From Actinomycetes bacterium (GTDB taxonomy: Bacteria; Planctomycetota; Phycisphaerae; JAACET01): a stretch of 33,709 bases of DNA. The stretch is taken from contig JAUXAG010000024.1 of the NCBI GenBank assembly GCA_030614915.1, positions 1 through 33,709 on the forward strand. Reading direction: 5' to 3'. This document shows positions 7,364-16,085 of this stretch, one piece after another. The position numbers were made by a program, and so were the translations under genes. The notes beneath the pieces were generated by a model, which worked only from the letters and a program-made list of their open reading frames with translations, made no database searches and was not told the DNA's origin. Each line of letters begins with the position of its first letter. Position 1 is the stretch's first letter.

Positions 7364-10300
7364 ATGAGCCGTGCGCGCGTGAAACGAATATTGTCAGCAT
7401 TCCCTGCTGCGACCCTTCAGCATCTGGGCCTGCTGATAGCATTTGTGCTTCTGGTGGCAGCCCACGGTTTTGCCGCAGCACACCCCGCCTTGGCGTCCAT
7501 CCTGATATTTGTTTTCAGCCTGCCGTACCTGGTGGCTTCGCTGGTGACCAAGCGGGCGAACTTCCTCTACGCTACGATGCTGCTGGGAGCGGTGTCGTAC
7601 TTTTTGGCTTGTCATGCCCTGGGGGCGCCGGCCTCGACGTTTCCGCTGCTTTCAGTGCCGCTGGTTGTGTGCCTGGAGCTGATCGGGCAATATTTGAGGA
7701 AGCGGCTGGGGAAGGAACTGGCCAACTATCCGCCGACGGTCTTTCGGGCTATGAACATTACCGTGGCGGTTTTCTCGTTCTGGGCCTTGGCTCAGGCGGC
7801 AGGGTTGATAGGACAAGGGGGGCTGATTTCCTGTGTGGCGGGGTTTGCCTTTCTGGATTATGCGGCTCTCTATCTGGGGCATTGTCTGGCCAGGAGCCAT
7901 GCGGTTTATACTTACACGTTCGCCGTCTTCCTGAGCCTGGGAGGGATTCTTACGGTGGGAGCACTAGTTGGTGCCGACTACTGTTGGCTGCCGACGATAG
8001 CCGCGACGGCGCTGCTTCTGCTGCTGGGAACCAAGTTGCACGGGCGGAGGAAATACGTCTGGTCGCGTCACTTTTATTTCTCGGCGGCGGCAGTGTTATT
8101 CGTTTCGCTGTGTTTTGCCGCCTTGCGATGGACGTTCCTGCTGCTTGATCTGGCCCTGGCGTCGCTGTTGCTGTGGGTTGGATATGGATGGCTAGTGCGG
8201 GCTGTGGGTGAAGTTCGGCGGGCGACCATGGCTGAGCGGGTCGTGGCGAAGTATTTGTTTTCCGCGGCCCTGCTGCTGGTAGTGCCGGTAATAGTGGTGC
8301 TGTTTATCAAGCCGACGGACGCTTACGTGGTTTGCTCGGCCCTGCTCTGCGGCCTGACGTTGTCGTGGATCGCCTGGCAGCGACGTAGCCAGACTTCGAG
8401 CTGGGCGAGCGTTTATCTGCTGGGGGCGGTCATGTTTGTTTCGGGGGCTCTGCTGGGGATGGCCGGGCAGCTTAGCGGCTGGCTGGCGGCGGGCTGGTCG
8501 TTAGCCGGTGCAGTAGTGCTACTAATTGCAATGGCCTTGCTGGCCGGAGCTACGGACGAAACAACACGGAGGCGGCTGGGGACAGCGGCAATTTTCCCGG
8601 CGTTTTTTGCCTGGTACGTGCCGATGCTGCAGGGCCAATTGGGATTGGCTTTGGGAGCAGCGGGGGCGGCACTGGCGGCGGTGCTGGTAGTGGGGGCTTA
8701 TCTTAAAGAGACATATTTCTACTGTGCTTTGGGGCCGACGCTGGCCGGGACGCTTACAGGTGCGGTTCTGTTATTGGCTGGTCCGGGCCAAGCTGCGTGG
8801 ATTGCGTGCGTTGTGGCAGCAGCGGCAGCGGCGGCAGGTTTTGTCTGGGCTGGGGGTGCCAAGCGTCCGGTGATTCGAGTGGCAGCGAACCTGGCTTGGC
8901 TGGTCCTGTCGGTGGCGGCGGTGGTAATAGCGGCCGTGGCCGATTCTGGGCACTTACTGTATTGCATAACGGCAGTGACTTTGGCATCGGTGTTGGCCGG
9001 CGCCTGGGATAAACGTAAAGAATATTCGGACGTGTTGAACAACCTGATGCACGCGGTAGCGGTACTGGGGACGATTGGGGCGGTGCTTGTAGGCCCGTTG
9101 AGCGGACAAAGCAACGTACTTACGGGGCTGTGTTTGCTGGTTCTCTCGGTAGCGAGGTGGCTGGCGTGGGGACGGAGCCGTGGGGTTTGGAATGTGCGTA
9201 CGGCCAATGGGTTGTTCGCCCTGGGATCTCTGCTGGTGATCCTAGCGGCGTTTTCGAACGCCGAGGCCCAGCTGGGGGTGGCTGCGGGGGTAGTGTTGAT
9301 ATTATTCGCGGTGGGTGCGGCCTTGCGTGGACGATTTGTCCAGGCCAGCAACAGCGCTGTGTTGACAGGGCATCTGAGCAGTATTGCCCTGGCGTGCACG
9401 GCGCTGATTCTGGCGTGGGAGGTTAGTACGTGGGGGATGGCCTTGGTTGTGCTGGGCTATGCAGCGATTTACGCGCTGATGCCCAGGTTGCGGCAGAACA
9501 GTGGCTTTCGGCTGGGGGCAGGGTTGTGGCTGAGTTTGGCAATACTCCTAGGGCTGGCGGTGTACAGCGGTACCCCTTATCGAGAGCAGTTACCTCAACT
9601 GGCGGTGCTTTCGCTGATCTGGATGGCGGCTGGATATATCCTCAAGCGGCTGCAGTCGGAATCCCGGGCGATGCCTCTTTACATCTGCGCGGCGATACTG
9701 GCGGGCTTTTGCGGATTGCTGAGCCTCTTTGGGCCGGCGACAGAGGATTCCTGGCTGGTGTTCCTGGTCAACGGTATTGTCTTCGCCTGTCTGTTCCTGT
9801 TGCTGCGGCAGGACATATTTGCTTATCTGATTACCTTGGCCCTGTCGTTGATGGCTTATGACTGGGTAAAGGCGAGCACGAGCTCGTTTACTCAGGATAT
9901 CCTGTTTTACCTGGTAATAGGCGCGGCTGTGCTGGGGCTGTTTTTCCTGCTGCCGCATGTAAAGAGGCTGGTGATCCGGCTGGGCTCGATGCCGATGATC
10001 TCCATCTTCACCTGGCGAGGGGCGGCGATCATTTGCATGCCGATAGCCCTGCTGGCCCTGCTGGTGCTGAGTACCTATTCGGTAAAACTCAGCGGGCATC
10101 CGCGGTTCTGCACCTCCTGCCACTACATGGGAGATTACTACACTTCCTGGCAGCACTCTTCTCATAAGGATGTAGCCTGTATTGATTGCCACTATGAACC
10201 GGGGATGACGGCAACGGTAAAGGGCAAGCTGGAGGGGATGGTCCAGTTGGTCAAGTATGTCTCGCACTCCTATGGGACCAAGCCTCACGCCTTGATTTCC

Positions 10301-11389
10301 AACGAGTCGTGTATGCGGTCTGGCTGTCATGAGGAAATGGATCACAGCAAAGAGACGCTGCTTTTCCGGGGGCAAATTCGTTTTCGTCACGATAAACATC
10401 TGGACGAGCATCCGCGTGGGAAGGAGTTGAACTGCGTGAGCTGCCACGGACAGACCGTCGAGGGTGAGCACATCAGCGTAGGTGAGACCACCTGCCTGAC
10501 CTGCCACTTCTACGGTCGAAAGCAGGAGTCGGTGGCGACAGGAGAATGTTTAACCTGTCATGTTCAGCCGGAAAAAACGGTGAGCTTCATGGGGCAGCCT
10601 TTCAACCACCGGGAGTTTTTGGCGGGGAAGGACAAGGTACATTGCTCCTATTGTCACAGTCAAGTGACACAGGGCGACGGGGCTATTTCCTCGACGCGCT
10701 GCCGGAGTTGCCATCGTCATTCGCTGGAAAAGATCGAGGACCAGGCCCAGTTTCATCTGGTGCACGTATCCAAGGGTCACTTTGACTGCTTGCAGTGTCA
10801 CGATGAGATCAAACACGGCATTCATCCGATGGAGCAACAGTTGTTGGCTTCGGGTAATTGCCACACTTGCCACGAGGGCGAACGGCACTCGCTGCAGGAA
10901 CGGATTTACGCGGGGACGGCGTTGCCGGAAGTGGAAAGGATCCCCGATGCGATGTACAAGGCCGGTGTAGCCTGCGATGGATGCCACACACAAGTACAGA
11001 GCGCCGGGCTGGGGGGTGTGCCCTTTACCAAGAAGCTTTCGGGGCCCAAGCAGTGCGCGGACTGTCACGGCAGCGAGATGTATGGGCAGATGCTCGCCTC
11101 TTGGCAGGAAGATACGAAAGAGCGGCTGGGCGAACTTCAGCCGGCTTTGAAGCAGTTGGACCAGACCTGCCGGACCGCCCAGGTGTCGGCCGAAGAACTT
11201 GACAAGGCTCAGAAGCTGCTGAATTCGGCTAAAACCAAACTGTCGTACGTGATGGAGGATGGCAGCTACGGAGCACATAACATCGTTTATGTCTCGGCCA
11301 TCCTGGACAGTGTGGAAACAGAGATTGAAAGCTGCCGGTCCCTGACTGCCACGTGGAACAGACCCGGCCCGGAGGAGTCCAGACAATGA
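7364..11389 (+). CDS. Giant polytopic membrane protein fused to a 12-haem cytochrome c
   Basis: A 1341-residue protein, ATG behind CCGGAG. By eye, residues 1-905 hold roughly 30 hydrophobic segments of unrecognised family, with short basic loops. A last membrane segment (about 895-912) leads into CTSCHYMGDYYTSWQHSSHK, the start seen in NapC/NirT quinol-oxidising cytochromes. Between residues 916 and 1235 are eleven CXXCH motifs and one CX4CH (CMRSGCH), so 12 c-type haems on the outer side. The last 100 residues form a helical, partly coiled-coil domain with a DGSYGAHN motif typical of multihaem cytochromes. Known NapC proteins have one membrane helix and four or five haems, so this is much larger. 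As first gene of the operon, overlapping hdrC, it probably links the cytoplasmic Hdr/Nuo/Flx proteins to quinone or external electron carriers. The role of the large membrane part is unknown. Confidence 0.9.
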   Translation: MSRARVKRILSAFPAATLQHLGLLIAFVLLVAAHGFAAAHPALASILIFVFSLPYLVASLVTKRANFLYATMLLGAVSYFLACHALGAPASTFPLLSVPLVVCLELIGQYLRKRLGKELANYPPTVFRAMNITVAVFSFWALAQAAGLIGQGGLISCVAGFAFLDYAALYLGHCLARSHAVYTYTFAVFLSLGGILTVGALVGADYCWLPTIAATALLLLLGTKLHGRRKYVWSRHFYFSAAAVLFVSLCFAALRWTFLLLDLALASLLLWVGYGWLVRAVGEVRRATMAERVVAKYLFSAALLLVVPVIVVLFIKPTDAYVVCSALLCGLTLSWIAWQRRSQTSSWASVYLLGAVMFVSGALLGMAGQLSGWLAAGWSLAGAVVLLIAMALLAGATDETTRRRLGTAAIFPAFFAWYVPMLQGQLGLALGAAGAALAAVLVVGAYLKETYFYCALGPTLAGTLTGAVLLLAGPGQAAWIACVVAAAAAAAGFVWAGGAKRPVIRVAANLAWLVLSVAAVVIAAVADSGHLLYCITAVTLASVLAGAWDKRKEYSDVLNNLMHAVAVLGTIGAVLVGPLSGQSNVLTGLCLLVLSVARWLAWGRSRGVWNVRTANGLFALGSLLVILAAFSNAEAQLGVAAGVVLILFAVGAALRGRFVQASNSAVLTGHLSSIALACTALILAWEVSTWGMALVVLGYAAIYALMPRLRQNSGFRLGAGLWLSLAILLGLAVYSGTPYREQLPQLAVLSLIWMAAGYILKRLQSESRAMPLYICAAILAGFCGLLSLFGPATEDSWLVFLVNGIVFACLFLLLRQDIFAYLITLALSLMAYDWVKASTSSFTQDILFYLVIGAAVLGLFFLLPHVKRLVIRLGSMPMISIFTWRGAAIICMPIALLALLVLSTYSVKLSGHPRFCTSCHYMGDYYTSWQHSSHKDVACIDCHYEPGMTATVKGKLEGMVQLVKYVSHSYGTKPHALISNESCMRSGCHEEMDHSKETLLFRGQIRFRHDKHLDEHPRGKELNCVSCHGQTVEGEHISVGETTCLTCHFYGRKQESVATGECLTCHVQPEKTVSFMGQPFNHREFLAGKDKVHCSYCHSQVTQGDGAISSTRCRSCHRHSLEKIEDQAQFHLVHVSKGHFDCLQCHDEIKHGIHPMEQQLLASGNCHTCHEGERHSLQERIYAGTALPEVERIPDAMYKAGVACDGCHTQVQSAGLGGVPFTKKLSGPKQCADCHGSEMYGQMLASWQEDTKERLGELQPALKQLDQTCRTAQVSAEELDKAQKLLNSAKTKLSYVMEDGSYGAHNIVYVSAILDSVETEIESCRSLTATWNRPGPEESRQ

Positions 11390-11949
11390 GATGGGAACTA
11401 GCGGACAAGGCCTTGCGTTCGGACTTCCGCCGGCGAGTGGAAGAGCTTAGCGGGCAGAACCTTGGCGACTGCTACCAGTGCGGCAAATGTACGGGCGGCT
11501 GTCCGGTGCTGGCGGATATCGAACTTTCCCCGAACCGGATCATCCGCATGATACAGTTGGGACTGGAGGAGGATGTGCTGACCAACGAGTCGGTGTGGTG
11601 TTGCACAGCCTGCGGGACGTGTAACGGTCGTTGTCCGATGGGTATCAATATCGTTCACATCCTTGATACGGTTCGGCTGCTGTCGCAGCAGAGCAAGTAC
11701 CGGCCCGGCGCTTTGGAGGTATTGACGTTCTACCAAGCGTTTCTGAACTGCATACGACATTTCGGACGGCTAAACGAGATAGGCCTGATGGGCAGCTATA
11801 ACATAAACTCAGGGCGTCTGCTTACGAACATGGTGAAGGCCCCCTGGTTTTTCATGAAGGGCAAGATTAGCCTCTCGCCGCACAAGATTCGGCGTATCGA
11901 AAGGCTCGAGCGGGTCTTTGCACGAATCGAGGAGATAGAAGGCAAATGA
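11386..11949 (+). CDS. hdrC: Heterodisulfide reductase subunit C-like protein
   Basis: A 187-residue protein. The ATG at 11386 overlaps the cytochrome stop (ATGA) and has GGAGGAG eight bases upstream; the longer frame from 11353 is not needed. Two [4Fe-4S] motifs are visible: C29-x2-C32-x2-C35-x3-C39 and C73-x2-C76-x2-C79-x3-C83, with the CYQCGKCTGGCP wording typical of HdrC. The rest is helical and basic. HdrC passes electrons between HdrA and HdrB. No membrane segment is present, so any membrane link would come from the preceding cytochrome. Its stop overlaps the hdrB start (ATGA), supporting a stoichiometric complex. Confidence 0.93.
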   Translation: MRWELADKALRSDFRRRVEELSGQNLGDCYQCGKCTGGCPVLADIELSPNRIIRMIQLGLEEDVLTNESVWCCTACGTCNGRCPMGINIVHILDTVRLLSQQSKYRPGALEVLTFYQAFLNCIRHFGRLNEIGLMGSYNINSGRLLTNMVKAPWFFMKGKISLSPHKIRRIERLERVFARIEEIEGK

Positions 11950-12833
11950 AGTACGGCTATTTCCCGGGATGTTCTCTGCTTTCCAGCGCCGTCGAGTACG
12001 ATCGCTCGGCTCGGGGTGTGCTGGGCGCAGTAGGAGTGGAGCTGGAAGAAATCGACGATTGGGTTTGCTGCGGAGCGACGGCTGCCCACGCTACGAGTCC
12101 TCTTTTGTCTGCGGCTCTGCCGGCGATTTCATGTGCGGCAGCGGAAAAGCAGGGATTGGATGTACTGACCTGCTGCGCGGCCTGCTACAGCCGGCTAAAA
12201 CAGACCAATCAAGAGGTCAAGGATGACCCTGAGTTGCAAAAGCAGATCAGCGAGATTATCGAGGAGCCGTATCAAGGCAATGTACGTGTACTGCACATCA
12301 CCGAAGTGTTGGCCCGGGAGATTTCTCCTGAGGCGATCAAAGCTGCGGTGAAAAAGCCGCTGAAAGGTTTGAAGGTGGCCTGCTACTACGGCTGCCTGAT
12401 GGCTCGGATGCCGGAAGCCTTGTGCGTGGACAAGGCGGAATACCCGGTTCTGGTGGATGATTTGATCAGGGCGGTGGGGGCTGAGCCTCTGGATTGGCCT
12501 TACAAGACCGAATGCTGCGGGGCGGCCCTGACACTGGCCAGGCAAAAGACGGTAATCCGGCTGAGCGGCGAGATCGTTCAGATTGCCAAACAGAACGGGG
12601 CTGACGTTCTGGCGGTGTCCTGTCCGTTGTGTCAGGCCAACCTGGATATGTACCAGTCGGAGGCCGAAAAACTGCTGGGCGAACAACTGTCTGTACCAGT
12701 ACTTTACTTTACACAGTTGATGGCTTTGGCGATGGGACTGCCAGCCGCAGAGCTTTGTTTGGATAAGGTCATTGTGGACCCGATGCCGCTGCTTAGTGAA
12801 AAGGGCTTTATTAGCGGAGGCGTTTATTTGTGA
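11946..12833 (+). CDS. hdrB: Heterodisulfide reductase subunit B-like protein
   Basis: A 295-residue protein with two CCG domains: first C9, C41, C42, C76/C77, C80; second C146, C150, C190, C191, C226, C229. In methanogen HdrB these hold two non-cubane [4Fe-4S] clusters that split disulfides. Both sets look complete, so thiol/disulfide chemistry is possible. The natural substrate is unknown, because bacteria with Hdr-Flx do not make CoM-S-S-CoB; in sulfate reducers DsrC-type proteins have been proposed as partners, but no dsrC is in the window. The start overlaps the hdrC stop. A GC-rich hairpin in the 79-base gap after the stop separates it from the next gene. Confidence 0.93.
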   Translation: MKYGYFPGCSLLSSAVEYDRSARGVLGAVGVELEEIDDWVCCGATAAHATSPLLSAALPAISCAAAEKQGLDVLTCCAACYSRLKQTNQEVKDDPELQKQISEIIEEPYQGNVRVLHITEVLAREISPEAIKAAVKKPLKGLKVACYYGCLMARMPEALCVDKAEYPVLVDDLIRAVGAEPLDWPYKTECCGAALTLARQKTVIRLSGEIVQIAKQNGADVLAVSCPLCQANLDMYQSEAEKLLGEQLSVPVLYFTQLMALAMGLPAAELCLDKVIVDPMPLLSEKGFISGGVYL

Positions 12834-12851
12834 GCGGAAGACTTTTCAACG

Positions 12852-12870
12852 GGCCGGCGTTTGCCCGGCC
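12852..12870 (+). other. GC-rich hairpin between hdrB and the HdrA-N/NuoE gene
   Basis: GGCCGGC (12852-12858), loop GTTT, GCCCGGCC (12863-12870) form a strong stem with one bulged C. No T-run follows, so it is more likely an RNA-processing or stabilising element, or a pause site, than a terminator. The sequence GTTTGCCCGG also begins the inverted repeat inside hemA at 24081. Confidence 0.45.
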
Positions 12871-12912
12871 GTTGCCGTGTGTGCTGTGTGAATTACTTGG
12901 GAAGATTTGACC

Positions 12913-14229
12913 ATGGCGAGAATGGGCGTCTTTATTTGCTGGTGCGGAGCTAACATCGCAGAGACAGTGGACTGCGAAGCGGTGGCTAGTTATGCGGGCG
13001 CCTTGCCGGGAGTAACGATTGCCCGCAGTTATAAGTACATGTGCTCGGACCCGGGCCAGCGGCTGATAACCGACGCCATCCAGGAGCATAAGCTCAGCGG
13101 AGTAGTGGTGGCTTCGTGCTCGCCGCGGATGCACGAGCCGACATTCCGTATGGCTGCGGCCAGCGTGGGGCTCAATCCCTACATGCTGGAGATGGCTAAC
13201 ATCCGCGAGCACTGTTCGTGGGTGCACACTAACCGTCGCGAGGCCACCGAGAAGGCTAAGGACCTGGTGCGGATACTAGTGGAAAAGGTTAAACGCAACC
13301 AGCCTCTGCAAGAGATTGAAGTGCCCGTAACTCAGCGGGTAATGGTCATCGGTGCCGGCATTGCGGGGATTCAGGCGGCCCTGGATGTGGCAGCTGCGGG
13401 GTATGAGGTGGCTCTGGTAGAGCGCCAGCCGAGCATCGGGGGGCACATGGCCATGTTGGATGAAACGTTTCCGACGCTGGACTGTTCGCAGTGCATCCTT
13501 ACGCCGCGGATGGTCGAGATAATGCAGAGCAAGAATATCACCCTGCACTCTTACTCGGAAGTCGAGCAGGTTGACGGCTACGTGGGGAACTTCAAGGTAA
13601 AGGTCCGCCACAAGGCCCGCAGCATCGATATGAGCAAGTGCACCGGCTGCGGCGACTGCTGGAAGTACTGCCTGGCCCGCAACAAGATCAGCGAACCGTC
13701 GGGTCCGGCGGCGCCCGAGGAGAGTCCGGCGGAGGTAGCGGAAAAGGTGGACACCCTGCTGGAGAAATACACGGACCGGGCGGGAATGGTAATTGGACTC
13801 TTGCAGGATGTTCAAAACGAGTTCAACTACTTGCCCCAGGATACGTTGGTATACCTGAGCGTCAAGTCGAAGATACCGTTGAGTAGATTGTACGCTGTGG
13901 CTCGCTTCTACAATGGATTCAGCTTAGAGCCCAGAGGCAAATACATCATTCGAGTATGTTTGGGCACGGCATGTCACCTGCGTGGAGGCGGCCGGATAGC
14001 GGATGCGGTGGTCCGTGAACTGGGCATCGAGCACGGGGAGACGACTGCTGATAAACTGTTCACTCTGGAGCGGGTGAACTGTTTGGGAACCTGTGCCTTG
14101 GCTCCGGTGATTACGGTGAACGATAAATATCACGGCAAGATGACCGTGGGCAAGATGATGAAGGTTTTAGAGGAATGCGCCCGGGAGAAACCTGAGCAAG
14201 TGGGCGTAGAGGAGGCCCAGATAGTATGA
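12913..14229 (+). CDS. hdrA-nuoE: HdrA N-terminal half fused to NuoE-type subunit
   Basis: A 438-residue protein; the ATG at 12913 lies eight bases after GGGAAG, and the earlier TTG at 12907 is too close. Residues 1-260 are the first part of HdrA: the N-terminal domain (GVFICWCG), the FAD-binding GAGIAG (147-152), the LDCSQCILTPRM motif (190-200) and the first ferredoxin motif C243-x2-C246-x2-C249-x3-C253. HdrA then stops. After a proline-rich linker, residues 275-425 are a complete NuoE/HndA domain with the thioredoxin-like [2Fe-2S] ligands C349, C354, C390, C394. The missing HdrA part is found two genes on. The FAD-binding fold of HdrA needs both halves, so the flavin site should be assembled from two chains. 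The stop overlaps the nuoF start (ATGA). Confidence 0.92.
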   Translation: MARMGVFICWCGANIAETVDCEAVASYAGALPGVTIARSYKYMCSDPGQRLITDAIQEHKLSGVVVASCSPRMHEPTFRMAAASVGLNPYMLEMANIREHCSWVHTNRREATEKAKDLVRILVEKVKRNQPLQEIEVPVTQRVMVIGAGIAGIQAALDVAAAGYEVALVERQPSIGGHMAMLDETFPTLDCSQCILTPRMVEIMQSKNITLHSYSEVEQVDGYVGNFKVKVRHKARSIDMSKCTGCGDCWKYCLARNKISEPSGPAAPEESPAEVAEKVDTLLEKYTDRAGMVIGLLQDVQNEFNYLPQDTLVYLSVKSKIPLSRLYAVARFYNGFSLEPRGKYIIRVCLGTACHLRGGGRIADAVVRELGIEHGETTADKLFTLERVNCLGTCALAPVITVNDKYHGKMTVGKMMKVLEECAREKPEQVGVEEAQIV

Positions 14230-16085
14230 CGGTAGCAACTCGACTGGCAAATGCCGGCGACTTGGCGTCGTTGCGGCAGAAGATTCTAGCCGGGAGGAAG
14301 TCTACAAAGATTGCCATTTCGGTCTGCGCCGGCACGGGCTGTCGGGCTCAGGGAAGTATGGAGCTGTTCGAAGAGTTTCAGCGTGAACTTCAAGAGCAGA
14401 ACTTGACGGACGTGGAGGTCCGGGCGACGGGCTGTCACGGTTTTTGCGAGCAGGGCCCGCTGGTAGTGATCTTTCCCCGCAAGATATTCTATCGAGGCGT
14501 GAAGGTAAAAGACGTGCCCCGGATAGTCGAAAAGACCATCCGGAACAATGAGGTAGTGGATTCTCTGCTGTTTAAGGACCCCGCTACCAAGAAAAAGTGC
14601 CTTCTGGAGAACGAGGTACCGTTTTACGCCAAGCAGCAGCGAATTGTCTTTCGCAATAACGGCAAGATCGATCCGACTCAGATCGACGACTACATTGCGG
14701 CCGATGGATATGCAGCTCTGGCTAAGGTTCTGACGAAGATGTCCGCGGAGCAGGTGATCGAGCAGGTTTCCCAGGCCGGGTTGCGCGGGCGTGGGGGCGG
14801 AGGATTCCCCACGGGCAGAAAGTGGGATATTTGCCGAGCCCAGCCGGGCGATGAAAAGTACGTTATCTGCAATGGCGACGAGGGAGACCCCGGAGCGTTC
14901 ATGGATCGCAGTATCATGGAGGGCGATCCCAATAGTGTGCTGGAGGGAATGACCATCGGGGCCTACGCAATAGGTGCCAGTCGGGCGTACATATACGTGC
15001 GGGCGGAATACCCGCTGGCAGTAACTAACCTGTCGATTGCCCTGGAGCAGTCGCGATCGCTGGGCTTGCTGGGCGAGAACATCTTGGGCAGTGATTTCAG
15101 CTTCGACGTGGAGATTGTCCGCGGGGCTGGGGCGTTCGTATGTGGTGAGGAGACTGCTCTGATAGCTTCTGTGCAGGGAGATATCGGCAGTCCACAACAG
15201 CGTCCGCCTTATCCGGCCCAAGCGGGGTTATGGGGCAAACCGACGAATATTAATAATGTGGAGACCTGGGCCAACGTGCCTGTGATTATCGATAAAGGGT
15301 CTAAATGGTTTGCGGGCATGGGAACCGAGCACTCCAAGGGGACCAAGGTCTTTTCGCTGGTGGGCAAGGTGCTCAACACCGGTCTGGTAGAAGTCCCGAT
15401 GGGCACGACACTGCGGGAGATCGTGTACGACATTGGCGGAGGCATCCCCAAGAAACGCAAGTTCAAGGCTGTGCAAACGGGCGGGCCTTCGGGCGGATGT
15501 ATTCCGGAGTCTCTGCTGGATCTGCCCGTGGATTTTGAAAAGCTCACTGAGGCTGGGGGAATGATGGGCTCGGGCGGGCTGATCGTGATGGACGAGCGGA
15601 CCTGTATGGTGGACGTGGCTAAGTACTTCCTGGCCTTTCTGGTGGACGAATCTTGCGGCAAGTGCAGCCCCTGCCGTGAAGGTGTGATGCAGATGCATAG
15701 CATTCTGTGCCGGATTGTCCAGGGCGAGGGCCGCGAAGGTGACATTGAGCTGCTGGAGCAGTTGGCAGCTTATGTGAAGGAATCGTCGCTGTGCCAGTTG
15801 GGCGGGACGGCACCGAACCCGGTGCTCTCGACCTTGCGGCACTTCCGCAACGAGTACGAAGCTCATATTAAGGATAAGAAGTGCCCGGCAGGGGTGTGTA
15901 CTGCGTTGGTGGAGTTTGAGGTAGACGAGGAACTCTGCAAGGGCTGTGGGCTGTGCATGCGGGATTGTCCTACTGAGGCGGTTATAGGTGAGAAGAAGCA
16001 GCCTCATAAGATTGATGTGGAACTGTGCATTAAGTGTGGCGTGTGCTATGAAGATTGTCCGTTCGACGCGGTTATAGCAAAATGA
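14226..16085 (+). CDS. nuoF: NADH-binding flavoprotein NuoF/HndC
   Basis: A 619-residue protein, the diaphorase subunit that oxidises NADH (or NADPH) with FMN. N-terminal thioredoxin-like [2Fe-2S] domain: C34, C39, C70, C74. The nucleotide/FMN region carries GRGGGGFPTG near 187-197, a CNGDEGDPGAF motif and the GAGAFVCGEETAL motif. The N3-type [4Fe-4S] ligands are C477, C480, C483 and C523. Two extra ferredoxin motifs close the protein (from C571 and from C601). This five-cluster layout is that of NADP-reducing hydrogenase HndC and electron-bifurcating HydB, larger than the NuoF of complex I. Neighbours on both sides carry NuoE and the NuoG N-terminus, each fused to half of HdrA, so the diaphorase should dock directly on HdrA. 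Overlaps both neighbours by four bases. Confidence 0.95.
   Translation: MTVATRLANAGDLASLRQKILAGRKSTKIAISVCAGTGCRAQGSMELFEEFQRELQEQNLTDVEVRATGCHGFCEQGPLVVIFPRKIFYRGVKVKDVPRIVEKTIRNNEVVDSLLFKDPATKKKCLLENEVPFYAKQQRIVFRNNGKIDPTQIDDYIAADGYAALAKVLTKMSAEQVIEQVSQAGLRGRGGGGFPTGRKWDICRAQPGDEKYVICNGDEGDPGAFMDRSIMEGDPNSVLEGMTIGAYAIGASRAYIYVRAEYPLAVTNLSIALEQSRSLGLLGENILGSDFSFDVEIVRGAGAFVCGEETALIASVQGDIGSPQQRPPYPAQAGLWGKPTNINNVETWANVPVIIDKGSKWFAGMGTEHSKGTKVFSLVGKVLNTGLVEVPMGTTLREIVYDIGGGIPKKRKFKAVQTGGPSGGCIPESLLDLPVDFEKLTEAGGMMGSGGLIVMDERTCMVDVAKYFLAFLVDESCGKCSPCREGVMQMHSILCRIVQGEGREGDIELLEQLAAYVKESSLCQLGGTAPNPVLSTLRHFRNEYEAHIKDKKCPAGVCTALVEFEVDEELCKGCGLCMRDCPTEAVIGEKKQPHKIDVELCIKCGVCYEDCPFDAVIAK

Noticed and set aside
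8719-11386. Three long minus-strand open frames opposite the cytochrome gene
   Set aside because: The plus strand here encodes membrane segments and twelve haem motifs; the antisense peptides are low-complexity and lack a start signal.
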